Assembly: GCA_002725175.2 (NCBI GenBank)
Contig: PBQX02000018.1
Span: forward strand, 1 to 26,486
Source: CACKLF01 sp002725175
Lineage (GTDB): Bacteria > Pseudomonadota > Alphaproteobacteria > Rhodobacterales > Rhodobacteraceae
Direction: 5' to 3'
Length of the DNA: 26,486 nt
Notes under the pieces: generated by a model
The model's database searches: none
Seen by the model: only the letters and a program-made list of their open reading frames with translations
Told to the model about the DNA's origin: nothing
Position numbers and translations under genes: made by a program
Shown: positions 15,214-21,982 of the stretch, in pieces
How the letters are laid out: each line of letters starts with the position of its first letter
Position numbering within the stretch: position 1 is the first letter of the stretch

Positions 15214-15849
15214 ATGGATTGGAGTGATGCGTTCTCGGGCCTCGAGCACATCGACGAAGAGCTCGATGCGGAACAAAAAAAATATGAAGATGAATTACAA
15301 ATATTTCCGCCAATTGAATTAAGATTTGCAGCCTTTGATATGTGCAGCTTTGAGAAGATGCAGGTCTGCATTCTTGGACAAGATCCATATCATGGACAAG
15401 GACAAGCAATGGGTCTATCGTTTAGTGTACCAACAAATATGAAAATCCCCCCATCCTTGAGAAATATTTTTAAGGAACTGAAAAACGATTTGGGAATTGA
15501 GAGAAATAATCCTGACTTAACTGATTGGGCTAAACAAGGTATCTTATTGTTAAACACTTCACTTTCAGTAAGAGAGCATTGTCCTAATAGCCATTCGAAA
15601 ATATGGAAAGATTTTGGAGATAATATTATTAAGTTTATATCAGATAATAAACAAGACATTATTTTCATACTCTGGGGCAAAGCATCGACATCCAAGAGTG
15701 ATTTAATAGATAGTAAGAAACATTACATCTTAACCGCATCTCATCCGAGTCCTATGTCTGCTAACAGAGGGGGATTTTTTGGATGCAAACATTTTAGCAA
15801 AACAAATGAAATTTTACAAAAATTGGGAAAAAAAGAAATAATTTGGTAG
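15214..15849 (+). CDS. ung: Uracil-DNA glycosylase, family 1
   Basis: This 211-residue enzyme removes uracil from DNA, the first step of base-excision repair. All family-1 motifs are present: GQDPYHG (55-61) with catalytic Asp57, uracil-stacking LGLSF-like MGLSFSV, LLLNTSLSV (111-119) with base-binding Asn114, FILWGKAS (151-158) and the HPSP loop with His177 followed by RGGFFGCKHF. It is a little shorter than cellular Ung because of a short N-terminal region (residues 1-25), which overlaps a GC-rich patch. UDG is widespread in poxviruses and other large DNA viruses. The ATG follows a hairpin immediately upstream. Confidence 0.97.
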   Translation: MDWSDAFSGLEHIDEELDAEQKKYEDELQIFPPIELRFAAFDMCSFEKMQVCILGQDPYHGQGQAMGLSFSVPTNMKIPPSLRNIFKELKNDLGIERNNPDLTDWAKQGILLLNTSLSVREHCPNSHSKIWKDFGDNIIKFISDNKQDIIFILWGKASTSKSDLIDSKKHYILTASHPSPMSANRGGFFGCKHFSKTNEILQKLGKKEIIW

Positions 15850-15878
15850 CACGCGGCTTGCCGGCATGGATGATCTGA

Positions 15879-15931
15879 TTGTTATATAAAGAAAAAGGTT
15901 TAATATATATATAACAAGTAAAAAACTTGTT
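15879..15931 (+). other. Two mutually exclusive hairpins upstream of the tRNA pair
   Basis: TTGTTATATA (15879-15888) pairs perfectly over 10 bp with TATATAACAA (15908-15917). The last five bases of that arm also start AACAAGT (15913-15919), which pairs perfectly over 7 bp with ACTTGTT (15925-15931) around an A5 loop. The two stems share AACAA and cannot form together. The second alone resembles a mimivirus-type transcript-end hairpin for UDG, which stops 63 bp upstream. Confidence 0.5.
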
Positions 15932-15952
15932 CTAATAATATTTTATTTACGC

Positions 15953-16046
15953 GGTCCAATAGTGTAGTTGGTTATCACTGCAGGTTTTGATGGCTAATAA
16001 TAGCCACCGCGTTCTGCCGACTTGGGTTCGATTCCCAATTGGACCT
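15953..16046 (+). tRNA. tRNA-Gln (anticodon TTG) with a 21-nt intron
   Basis: Acceptor GGTCCAA pairs with TTGGACC (16039-16045), discriminator T at 16046. The D arm is GTGTAGTTGGTTATCAC; the anticodon stem GCAGG pairs with TCTGC with one G-T; the T arm is TTGGG-TTCGATT-CCCAA. The anticodon TTG is at 15987-15989. An intron of 21 nt (15991-16011) fits the canonical position after base 37. It contains the perfect hairpin TGGCTA-ATAA-TAGCCA (15991-16006). The sequence closely resembles eukaryotic (yeast-like) tRNA-Gln. No CCA is encoded. Confidence 0.88.
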
Positions 16047-16048
16047 TT

Positions 16049-16120
16049 GCTTCTGTGGCCAAGTGGTAAGGCGCATGCCTAGTAAGCATGAGATCGGCGG
16101 TTCGAACCCGTCTAGAAGCT
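16049..16120 (+). tRNA. tRNA-Thr (anticodon AGT)
   Basis: A 72-nt cloverleaf two bases after tRNA-Gln. Acceptor GCTTCTG pairs with TAGAAGC (one G-T), discriminator T. The D arm is GCCAAGTGGTAAGGC, the anticodon stem CATGC/GCATG with loop CTAGTAA (AGT at 34-36), and the T arm GGCGG-TTCGAAC-CCGTC. It resembles eukaryotic tRNA-Thr. No intron and no encoded CCA. The T run right after it (16120-16125) could end RNA polymerase III transcription, so a joint transcript with tRNA-Gln is likely. Confidence 0.95.
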
Positions 16121-16122
16121 TT

Positions 16123-16147
16123 TTTAATTTATAGTTTTTTTAAATAA
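16123..16147 (+). promoter_or_regulatory. 25-bp promoter-like repeat, copy 1
   Basis: TTTAATTTATAG followed by T7 and AAATAA, ending 10 nt before the ATG at 16158. The identical 25 bases lie before the next gene (16995-17019). Confidence 0.5.
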
Positions 16148-16157
16148 TATACTATTT

Positions 16158-16994
16158 ATGAAATGTCTTAATCTAAATCTTGGAAGTGGTGGTTTATGTA
16201 ATCGATTAAGAACTTTATATTCGCATTATACATATTGTTTAGAAAATGGACTCAATTTAGTTATTTATAATATTCCGACTGATTATTGTGTTGAAGATTT
16301 TTCATATTATTTGGTGTTTCCAAATAATATTTCTTTTATTCATGAAGAAAAATATAAAGGAGATTTATTTTGTCGAAGATGGAACAGTGAAAAAAAACTA
16401 AAAAACTGTATTATTGGCGGTGGGTTTGTAGGATGTAATTTCTCATCACCCCATTCTAATAATGAAGCAAATCACAAATATGATGGACATAAAAGTAATA
16501 TTTATTCTGAATTAAAATTTAGTCCTGAAATAACTAAAATGTCTATAGATGAAAAATATATAGCACTTCATATACGTAGGACTGATATTTCTAGCTTAAG
16601 CAATACATATCCAATGTTAAACGATTCATATTACATGGATTTTATTGATTCATATGATTCAAATCTAAAAATATATATTGCTACTGATAATAAAGAAACA
16701 TTAGATATATTTAAAAAGAAATATGGGTCTAGGATTATAAATAATTCGACATTTATTGATAGACAGTTTGGATTACGAAAAACGAGTGTATATGATGTAA
16801 TTGTTGACTTATTTCTGTGCATCCAATCTACTTTTTTTTTAGGAACAAGACTATCATCTATGACTGATTTGATATATCAATATCGTTATTTTGTACTTAA
16901 GAATAATAATGCATCTGAATTAGAAATGGCTACTTCAATAACATACAAATGCTTACATATGACCCCCGACAAAACGCCACCATTGCGCAATTAA
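16158..16994 (+). CDS. Fucosyltransferase-like glycosyltransferase (GT11/NodZ-type)
   Basis: This 278-residue protein has the layout of GDP-fucose transferases. An N-terminal glycine-rich NLGSGGLCNRLRTL (7-20) is followed by the donor-binding HIRRTD (138-143), IYIATDN (172-178) and a C-terminal IQSTFFLGTRLSSMTDLIYQ motif (222-241). H.RRTD is typical of alpha-1,2/1,6 and NodZ-like fucosyltransferases. No signal peptide or transmembrane anchor is seen, so it presumably acts in the cytoplasm. The acceptor is unknown. It lies just after the tRNA pair and its start has the same 25-bp upstream repeat as the SET gene, implying co-regulation. Confidence 0.75.
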   Translation: MKCLNLNLGSGGLCNRLRTLYSHYTYCLENGLNLVIYNIPTDYCVEDFSYYLVFPNNISFIHEEKYKGDLFCRRWNSEKKLKNCIIGGGFVGCNFSSPHSNNEANHKYDGHKSNIYSELKFSPEITKMSIDEKYIALHIRRTDISSLSNTYPMLNDSYYMDFIDSYDSNLKIYIATDNKETLDIFKKKYGSRIINNSTFIDRQFGLRKTSVYDVIVDLFLCIQSTFFLGTRLSSMTDLIYQYRYFVLKNNNASELEMATSITYKCLHMTPDKTPPLRN

Positions 16995-17019
16995 TTTAAT
17001 TTATAGTTTTTTTAAATAA
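16995..17019 (+). promoter_or_regulatory. 25-bp promoter-like repeat, copy 2
   Basis: Identical to 16123-16147, 14 nt before the ATG of the SET gene. It starts right at the end of the fucosyltransferase-like gene (stop 16992-16994). Confidence 0.5.
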
Positions 17020-17033
17020 AGATTCAGAATGTA

Positions 17034-17465
17034 ATGAAATTTATATATAAAAATATCGATGAAGGTAACATTTTAAAAAACTATCAACAAAATAAAATAT
17101 ATGGAACACAAATAAAACAAATAATAGACCCCACACACGCGTGCGCCGAGCAGAATGGATTGTTTGCTACAAAAGAATGGGAGCCATACGATGTCATTGG
17201 TGAGTATACAGGAAAAGTTACAGAAACTTTAAATCAAAGTGATTATTTAATAGCATTCTCAAATATTAGTTATTCTATTTGTTTAGATGCGCAAGACTTT
17301 GGTAATGAAACGAGATATATCAATCACTATAAAAATATAAAAAAAATTCCAAATACTAAATTTGTAACAACATACATTAATTGTAAACCAATGATTTTGG
17401 TTATTGTAACAGAAAAAATAAAAATTGGTGACGAAATATTGGTAGACTATTGTTATGATTTCTAG
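17034..17465 (+). CDS. SET-domain protein (lysine methyltransferase-like)
   Basis: The 143 residues are a compact SET domain. GLFATKEWEPYDVIGEYTGK (42-61) is the SAM-binding N-terminal part, GNETRYINH (90-98) the RFINH-type knot, and GDEILVDYCYDF (132-143) the ELxYDY end with catalytic Tyr. No pre- or post-SET cysteines are visible. SET enzymes methylate lysines of histones, ribosomal proteins and others; viral ones (as in chloroviruses) can silence host chromatin. The target here is not deducible. Its stop overlaps the stop of the convergent sulfotransferase gene by 4 bp. Confidence 0.9.
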   Translation: MKFIYKNIDEGNILKNYQQNKIYGTQIKQIIDPTHACAEQNGLFATKEWEPYDVIGEYTGKVTETLNQSDYLIAFSNISYSICLDAQDFGNETRYINHYKNIKKIPNTKFVTTYINCKPMILVIVTEKIKIGDEILVDYCYDF

Positions 17466-18016
17466 CAGTGGGTATCTATAAATTCAAAATCCTTTTGATA
17501 TATCTTTCTCAAGAAGCGCTTGGCTTCATTCCCAAGTTCCGCGGCCGTGCCGCCCGCCGAACATACATTTTTTAATGGAAGTTGTTTGAATATGGAATCT
17601 ATTTCATCAAATGGAATAACATAACGCAATTTTTCCTCATTTATCCAGTAATATTGGGGTAGATATGTGTATTTTAATGGTACTTTAACAGAATCTATTT
17701 TATGTTCATGATTTGTAATTTCATCGATTATTAGTTTGTTTCCCTTTTCCCATTCCTCTGCCCAATGATTTGGAGTTATAAGTCCAGCGTTTATTATTTT
17801 TTGAATTTTTTCAGAATGTGAATATTTTTCCAATGCATAGCCTACGGCGGAACAAAATCGCGAATATGGGTCACGAATTATAATCATTTGATTTTCGAGA
17901 CTACTTATTTTTGCATCATGACCATGATATTTAATATTTTTATTATTATTACAATATTCTTCTATAGAAGTACCAGCGTTTTTAGCTATATGAATAAAAT
18001 TTATAACTTCGCCCAT
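17462..18016 (-). CDS. Sulfotransferase-like protein (PAPS-dependent)
   Basis: The 184 residues contain the two PAPS-binding elements of carbohydrate (Golgi-type) sulfotransferases: FIHIAKNAGTSIEEY (7-21), the 5'-phosphosulfate loop with the conserved K and GT, and MIIIRDPYSRFCSAVGYA (44-61), the 3'-phosphate site with RDPYSRFCS. The family transfers sulfate to sugars, proteins or lipids. It is shorter than many Golgi enzymes and has no signal anchor, so the site of action is unclear. A GC-rich island encodes SAGGTAAELGN (residues about 153-163). It complements the other glycan-modifying genes nearby. Confidence 0.82.
   Translation of the reverse strand: MGEVINFIHIAKNAGTSIEEYCNNNKNIKYHGHDAKISSLENQMIIIRDPYSRFCSAVGYALEKYSHSEKIQKIINAGLITPNHWAEEWEKGNKLIIDEITNHEHKIDSVKVPLKYTYLPQYYWINEEKLRYVIPFDEIDSIFKQLPLKNVCSAGGTAAELGNEAKRFLRKIYQKDFEFIDTHC
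17541..17553. repeat. GC-rich hairpin in the sulfotransferase gene
   Basis: GCGGC-CGT-GCCGC, 5-bp stem with a 3-nt loop, within the island encoding the AGGTAAEL linker. Confidence 0.65.
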
Positions 18017-18086
18017 AAGTATTAAATATTAATATAATCAATTCATTTTTATAAAGTATAAATCTATTGCGCTTTTATCAAAATAA
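18017..18086. promoter_or_regulatory. Divergent promoter region
   Basis: A 70-bp AT-rich gap between the divergent sulfotransferase and UbiA-fusion ATGs. No repeated box was recognised. Confidence 0.3.
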
Positions 18087-19511
18087 ATGATTGAACGCAT
18101 CGAGAAAGCGCTTCAACCATATATTGTATCTTTTAGACTGGACGGACTACAATATATAGGAGCAATTTTTGCTCCTTTATATTTTAATTATTGGAAAGAC
18201 ATTGATAATAATGATCATTTGTACGTATTATTATGTAGTATTGGTTTTATTTATGGTATGATATCTAACAATTATTATGATTATGAAACGGATCTTAAAT
18301 ATAATCCTGAGAAGGTGATGTTATCGAAATTTAGTCTTAAAATATGGTCAAAAGTGTTTACCTTACTATATTTTGTATTACATACATATCTTTCTACCAG
18401 AACAACATCCATATATTATAAGTATGGTAGTGTTCTCGCATTTTTTCTTGTATCGGCATATACGAAATATCTGAAAAGAATGGTATTTATAAAAAATATT
18501 TCAACAGCGATTTACATGTGTTATTTGCCAATTTTTATATTTGTTGCTTCTCACGACGAACAAAAAATGGCTTATTTTACTGCAATACCATTTACATGTT
18601 TAATAGTTATTAGAGAAGTTATGCTTGATATTTATGACATAAATGCAGACAAAGGTGCTGGTATAAAAACCTTACCAACACTCTTCGGTGTATCAAATAC
18701 TCAAAATATATTGAAGTTTATTGTAATATCTTTGTGGATTTTAGGTATTTACATACACTGCACACCAGTACCCAATACATACCCATGTCAAGTTGGATTA
18801 ATTAGTAATATGGCATCATATTCCTTGTTTAGAATACACTCAATAATAGGAGACAATGATAGAAAATATATGACCAGTGCTCTTTTGTTTTATTATTTTT
18901 GGAATATATTATTATATCAACACGCTTCTGTGACGCTTTCAGTCGCGGGAGCATCTATTATATATCTAATAATAAAAAGTGATATAGGATTACATTGGAA
19001 AGAGAATAATGTATTTAATAGAAAACTTGTTCATATGGGTATTGGATGCCTTTTAGTATCATTGTCACCGAAAGATGCCAGTGCTATTGTATTATTTTCA
19101 CTATTAGCTATAATATTTATATTACCTTCACTAAGATTGGGAATAGAAAAATACAATGAGCCATTATCATATGATACTGGAGTTTTATGTTGGTTATTTT
19201 TTTCATTTTTATGGTGTGTGATGCATAATAGCGCGACTATTGATTCGTATCATAATTGTTTACCATTTTATATTGCGGACCCAGCTGGTGCTATCGTTGG
19301 TAGGACTACTAACCCAAAATTAGTAAAACTAATTTGGAAAAATAAATCATTACAAGGCTCGGCAATGATATGGATAGTATCTTATGTATTGTCAAAATCT
19401 ATATTACTGCCATTCCTAATAACCAGTGCAGAATTATTTGGAGATGATTATGATAATGGTATCATCGGAACTTTACTAATTGGTGCAGCCACCAAATATA
19501 AGGTAGTATAA
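18087..19511 (+). CDS. UbiA prenyltransferase fused to a phytol/dolichol-kinase-like domain
   Basis: This 474-residue multispan protein joins two membrane enzymes. Residues 1-225 are a UbiA-type prenyltransferase with both aspartate-rich motifs: NNYYDYETD (61-69) and LDIYDINADKGAGIKTLPTL (180-199). Residues about 300-474 resemble CTP-dependent polyprenol/phytol kinases (SEC59/VTE5 family): NRKLVHMGIG (311-320), YIADPAGAIVGR (395-406), NKSLQGS (419-425) and a closing E-x-F-G-D-D-Y-D-N-G. A kinase making prenyl phosphate could feed the transferase, which attaches the prenyl chain to an aromatic ring, tetrapyrrole or sugar phosphate. An alternative is a polyprenyl-phosphate pentosyltransferase coupled to dolichol kinase. 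The order and continuity of both domains within one reading frame make a true fusion likely. Gene length and membrane spans look intact. Confidence 0.78.
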   Translation: MIERIEKALQPYIVSFRLDGLQYIGAIFAPLYFNYWKDIDNNDHLYVLLCSIGFIYGMISNNYYDYETDLKYNPEKVMLSKFSLKIWSKVFTLLYFVLHTYLSTRTTSIYYKYGSVLAFFLVSAYTKYLKRMVFIKNISTAIYMCYLPIFIFVASHDEQKMAYFTAIPFTCLIVIREVMLDIYDINADKGAGIKTLPTLFGVSNTQNILKFIVISLWILGIYIHCTPVPNTYPCQVGLISNMASYSLFRIHSIIGDNDRKYMTSALLFYYFWNILLYQHASVTLSVAGASIIYLIIKSDIGLHWKENNVFNRKLVHMGIGCLLVSLSPKDASAIVLFSLLAIIFILPSLRLGIEKYNEPLSYDTGVLCWLFFSFLWCVMHNSATIDSYHNCLPFYIADPAGAIVGRTTNPKLVKLIWKNKSLQGSAMIWIVSYVLSKSILLPFLITSAELFGDDYDNGIIGTLLIGAATKYKVV

Positions 19512-19555
19512 AAATGAATCGATGTATATGAATTTAATATAGTATAAAAATGAAT
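19504..19555 (+). repeat. 16-nt direct repeat around the start of the F-box-like gene
   Basis: TAGTATAAAAATGAAT occurs at 19504-19519 and 19540-19555, 36 nt apart. The first copy covers the UbiA-fusion stop and carries an ATG that closes after five codons; the second carries the start ATG at 19550. It is probably a small duplication of the start region. Confidence 0.7.
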
Positions 19556-20161
19556 AATTATAAGTCTTATTGGGATGATATACCAACTGATGTTATTGAT
19601 ATAATAAAAGAATATACGCGTCATCCAATAATTGACGTAATTGATGAATGTGTACAGTGGATGAAAAATGTATTAAGTAAAGACGCAGCGCTTCTGCGTT
19701 CTGTCCACGGCGACGATGGGCCTAGGTCCTTTTCATATTATTTAGATGATGTAGATGATGATATAGCCTCTGATGAATATATGTGCACTATAGCCCCGTT
19801 TGTGCGGAGCAACCACCCATTGCGCGGTGGGCAGGACGGGCGACCAGCAAACCTCTTCGGTGGCGCGGACGCCGGGTTATGTGAAATATATAAATTTCGA
19901 GAAACAAAATATACTAAATTTAGACTAAGGCGATTATTATATAGATCTCTTTATAATACCGATATTTTGATTAGTAAGAAGGAGCGGGTCTCGAAATTGG
20001 CCCGTCGTCGTCGTAAAAGAAGGCGTGAATCAGAAAAAAATTATTATGTTTACTATGATAATGATAGATTATTAAATCTCGTTCGACAAGAACGTGAGAT
20101 AAAATATATGATTAATCATTATTGGTCAACCCAAAAATGGTCATGCTCAAACCGTCGGTGA
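19550..20161 (+). CDS. F-box-like protein with GC-rich linker
   Basis: This 203-residue protein starts with a short motif YWDDIPTDVIDIIKEY that resembles the start of viral F-box domains, which recruit substrates to SCF ubiquitin ligases. It then has an acidic linker (about 63-110). Two GC-rich islands code for the linker (about 19681-19720 and 19797-19876, including LRGGQDGRPANLF). The C-terminal half is basic (RRRRKRRRESEK, about 147-158). The F-box call is tentative because only the first helix is recognisable. The last 43 nt overlap the convergent gene. Confidence 0.6.
   Translation: MNNYKSYWDDIPTDVIDIIKEYTRHPIIDVIDECVQWMKNVLSKDAALLRSVHGDDGPRSFSYYLDDVDDDIASDEYMCTIAPFVRSNHPLRGGQDGRPANLFGGADAGLCEIYKFRETKYTKFRLRRLLYRSLYNTDILISKKERVSKLARRRRKRRRESEKNYYVYYDNDRLLNLVRQEREIKYMINHYWSTQKWSCSNRR
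19682..19700. repeat. GC-rich hairpin in the F-box-like gene
   Basis: ACGCAG-CGCTT-CTGCGT (6-bp stem, 5-nt loop), extended by one G-T pair. It encodes KDAALLR in the linker. Confidence 0.7.
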
Positions 20162-20994
20162 CCGGCGAGAGCAGCGGCGTCTGAATACATATAAAGTATT
20201 TCATCGTAATATTTTTTAAGTGTTTCTCTATTTGTATTTTCAAGACTAGGACTTTGTTCGTGTTCTGGTTCTAAAGATATATTTTGGTAAATATTTTTGT
20301 AGACTCTTGTCACTTGTCCCTCTTCATTTTGCATTTCTAACATTATGTTTACTGGAAACGAAGTAAAACTTGTTATTATTGATTTGTTATTTTTATTATA
20401 TCCGGATATTAATATGTATTCGTCAGGATTTTTTATATATTCACCTGGTACAAAAGACCATGCATAATAAAGAGGTAGAGTTGAACAATGGACTACGCTA
20501 GCATCTAATAAAACATCCTCTTCTGGTAATGGTAAAATAGGTGTGTTTGAAATATTTTTACAATATGGTGCTCTCGGTTGATGAGTCATAATAACATCAA
20601 CAAATATAAGTGTTCCCCATTTGTAAACACAACGAATAATATTTGGGTTGATAAAACCCTTAATTTTAACAGTTTGACCATCATAATGATGTAGTGTATT
20701 TTGAAGATTTACTGGTATAAAATTTGATTTTGATGAAAGCACACTCCAAAAACCGCCCTCAAAATCCATATATTGTACTTTTCCAATATATTCAATATAT
20801 TCTTTATCAATTTCGCTACTATCGATAAATTGTTTGGTAGCAGTTTGTAATGCTACTCCACCCCAACCTTCAAGATCGGGGGGTTGTGACTGCAGATTTG
20901 AGAGATAATGTGATAGTTCTATTATTTCATTATAATGAACTCCATTATCTTCATTATTCCTATCATCATAATTGCAGTCACCTTCAAAGGTCAT
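20119..20994 (-). CDS. Unknown protein with EGGFW (OB-like) motif
   Basis: The open frame extends back to a GTG at 21075; the first ATG is 20994 (MTFEGDCNYDD), which I choose (291 residues). Residues about 68-125 read IGKVQYMDFEGGFWSVL, then IPVNLQNT and VKIKGFINPNI. The pattern GxVxYxDxEGGFWxxx..Y.PxNL...V.(V/I).G.I recalls small bacterial OB-like proteins that carry an EGGF(W/Y)G signature. The remainder is unrecognised. No signal peptide exists downstream of the chosen ATG. Its 3' end overlaps the F-box-like gene by 43 bp, so the last residues of both proteins share DNA. Confidence 0.65.
   Translation of the reverse strand: MTFEGDCNYDDRNNEDNGVHYNEIIELSHYLSNLQSQPPDLEGWGGVALQTATKQFIDSSEIDKEYIEYIGKVQYMDFEGGFWSVLSSKSNFIPVNLQNTLHHYDGQTVKIKGFINPNIIRCVYKWGTLIFVDVIMTHQPRAPYCKNISNTPILPLPEEDVLLDASVVHCSTLPLYYAWSFVPGEYIKNPDEYILISGYNKNNKSIITSFTSFPVNIMLEMQNEEGQVTRVYKNIYQNISLEPEHEQSPSLENTNRETLKKYYDEILYMYSDAAALAGHRRFEHDHFWVDQ
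20153..20167. terminator. GC-rich hairpin with the F-box gene stop in its loop
   Basis: CGTCGGT-G-ACCGGCG: six or seven pairs including one G-T, with the TGA stop (20159-20161) at its tip. On the other strand it is coding sequence. It belongs with the GC-rich palindromic islands and may act as a transcript-end hairpin. Confidence 0.45.
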
Positions 20995-21136
20995 TGTATA
21001 TAATATAATATAAGTTGTTTTTTGAGAATTATCTGGAATTTGTACCGCGAAGGCACACGCAAAGATATTTTGCACCCCAGAATTTTAATAAATGCGGAAA
21101 ATGTGTTTAAATAATTCTAATTTGTATTAATTAAAT
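20995..21136. promoter_or_regulatory. Divergent 142-bp intergenic region
   Basis: This gap between divergent ATGs is the longest in the window. The part next to 20994 is open reading frame on the minus strand back to a GTG (21075), so that gene could start earlier. Next to 21137 lies an AT-rich stretch (about 21100-21136) that is the likely promoter of the plus gene. Confidence 0.3.
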
Positions 21137-21967
21137 ATGAAAACATTGGGATTTATTGTATTTTTATTTATTAATAAAACATATGCATTATCAGGCGTAA
21201 AATTGCTGTCAAATGAAATTAAATGGAATAAATTCCACGATAAAGTATCAAAAGCAGTTTTAAATCATCCAGTTGTTATTGATAACACTTTTACAAAAAA
21301 GTTTTCAAAAGGAGAAGCATCATTGAATAAGCAAAAAGTATTAGTTCAACAATTTAGTGTCTTTAGTCAATTATTCTTGATAGCTCAATTGATGAAGGTC
21401 ATAAATGCTCCTAACATAAATGAAATGCGTGATGGAAAAGAAATATTATGTAATGAATTAGGTGTTGAATTTAATAATGATTCTATTGAAAAAGGAACTT
21501 ATCGTCACTCTTCCGCACATTTTGAATGGTTGGTAGATATGGCTGAAGAATTGGGATTATATTATAATGACCTTGGAAAAAGATATCTAGGTAATCCAAA
21601 TACATTGCATTTTTGTGATGAATTGTCTAGATTATATGGAAGTCCAAACGATAATGTTGCAATTGCCGCATCATATGCTATTGAAAATTGGGCTCAAGCG
21701 GGATTTTGGAATGAATTAATAGAAGGATTTGAAATCATTAATAAGAAACGTATTCAAAATAAACAAAAACCATTACCTTTAGCTTTTTGGAAATTTCATG
21801 CGAAATTAGAAGAGAAACACGCTGCACATACAGTTGAAGAACTTAAATCTGTATTTTTAGATGATCGAATAACCGATTCAGAAGATTTTATTTTTTATTG
21901 TGAAGAAATGTTAGATGCCATTAATATATTCTGGAAAGGAATAGAAAAATGCGACTTGGTTTATTGA
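21137..21967 (+). CDS. Haem-oxygenase-fold iron oxidase-like protein, secreted
   Basis: This 276-residue protein has an N-terminal signal-like segment (MKTLGFIVFLFINKTYALSG). The body looks all-alpha with His/Glu patterns typical of the TENA/PqqC/haem-oxygenase-like diiron oxidases (CADD, UndA and BesC relatives): HFEWLVDMAEELG (128-140), SYAIENWAQAGFWNELIEGF (179-198) and FHAKLEEKHAAHT (220-232). The last provides several candidate metal ligands (H221, E225, H228, H231). The fold oxidises small molecules or fatty acids, or cleaves haem. The exact reaction is not deducible and I cannot verify ligands without a model. Its stop overlaps the convergent patatin gene by 7 bp. Confidence 0.6.
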   Translation: MKTLGFIVFLFINKTYALSGVKLLSNEIKWNKFHDKVSKAVLNHPVVIDNTFTKKFSKGEASLNKQKVLVQQFSVFSQLFLIAQLMKVINAPNINEMRDGKEILCNELGVEFNNDSIEKGTYRHSSAHFEWLVDMAEELGLYYNDLGKRYLGNPNTLHFCDELSRLYGSPNDNVAIAASYAIENWAQAGFWNELIEGFEIINKKRIQNKQKPLPLAFWKFHAKLEEKHAAHTVEELKSVFLDDRITDSEDFIFYCEEMLDAINIFWKGIEKCDLVY

Positions 21968-21982
21968 TTTTTTTTTAATAAA
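21960..21982. terminator. Hairpin over convergent stops
   Basis: TTTATT (21960-21965) pairs with AATAAA (21977-21982) around an 11-nt T-rich loop. It spans the stops of the HO-fold gene and the patatin gene and may end transcripts on both strands. Confidence 0.35.

Noticed and set aside
20995..21075. GTG start of the 20119 gene at 21075 giving a signal-like N-terminus
   Set aside because: Non-ATG start; the ATG at 20994 is preferred, though the upstream segment stays open.
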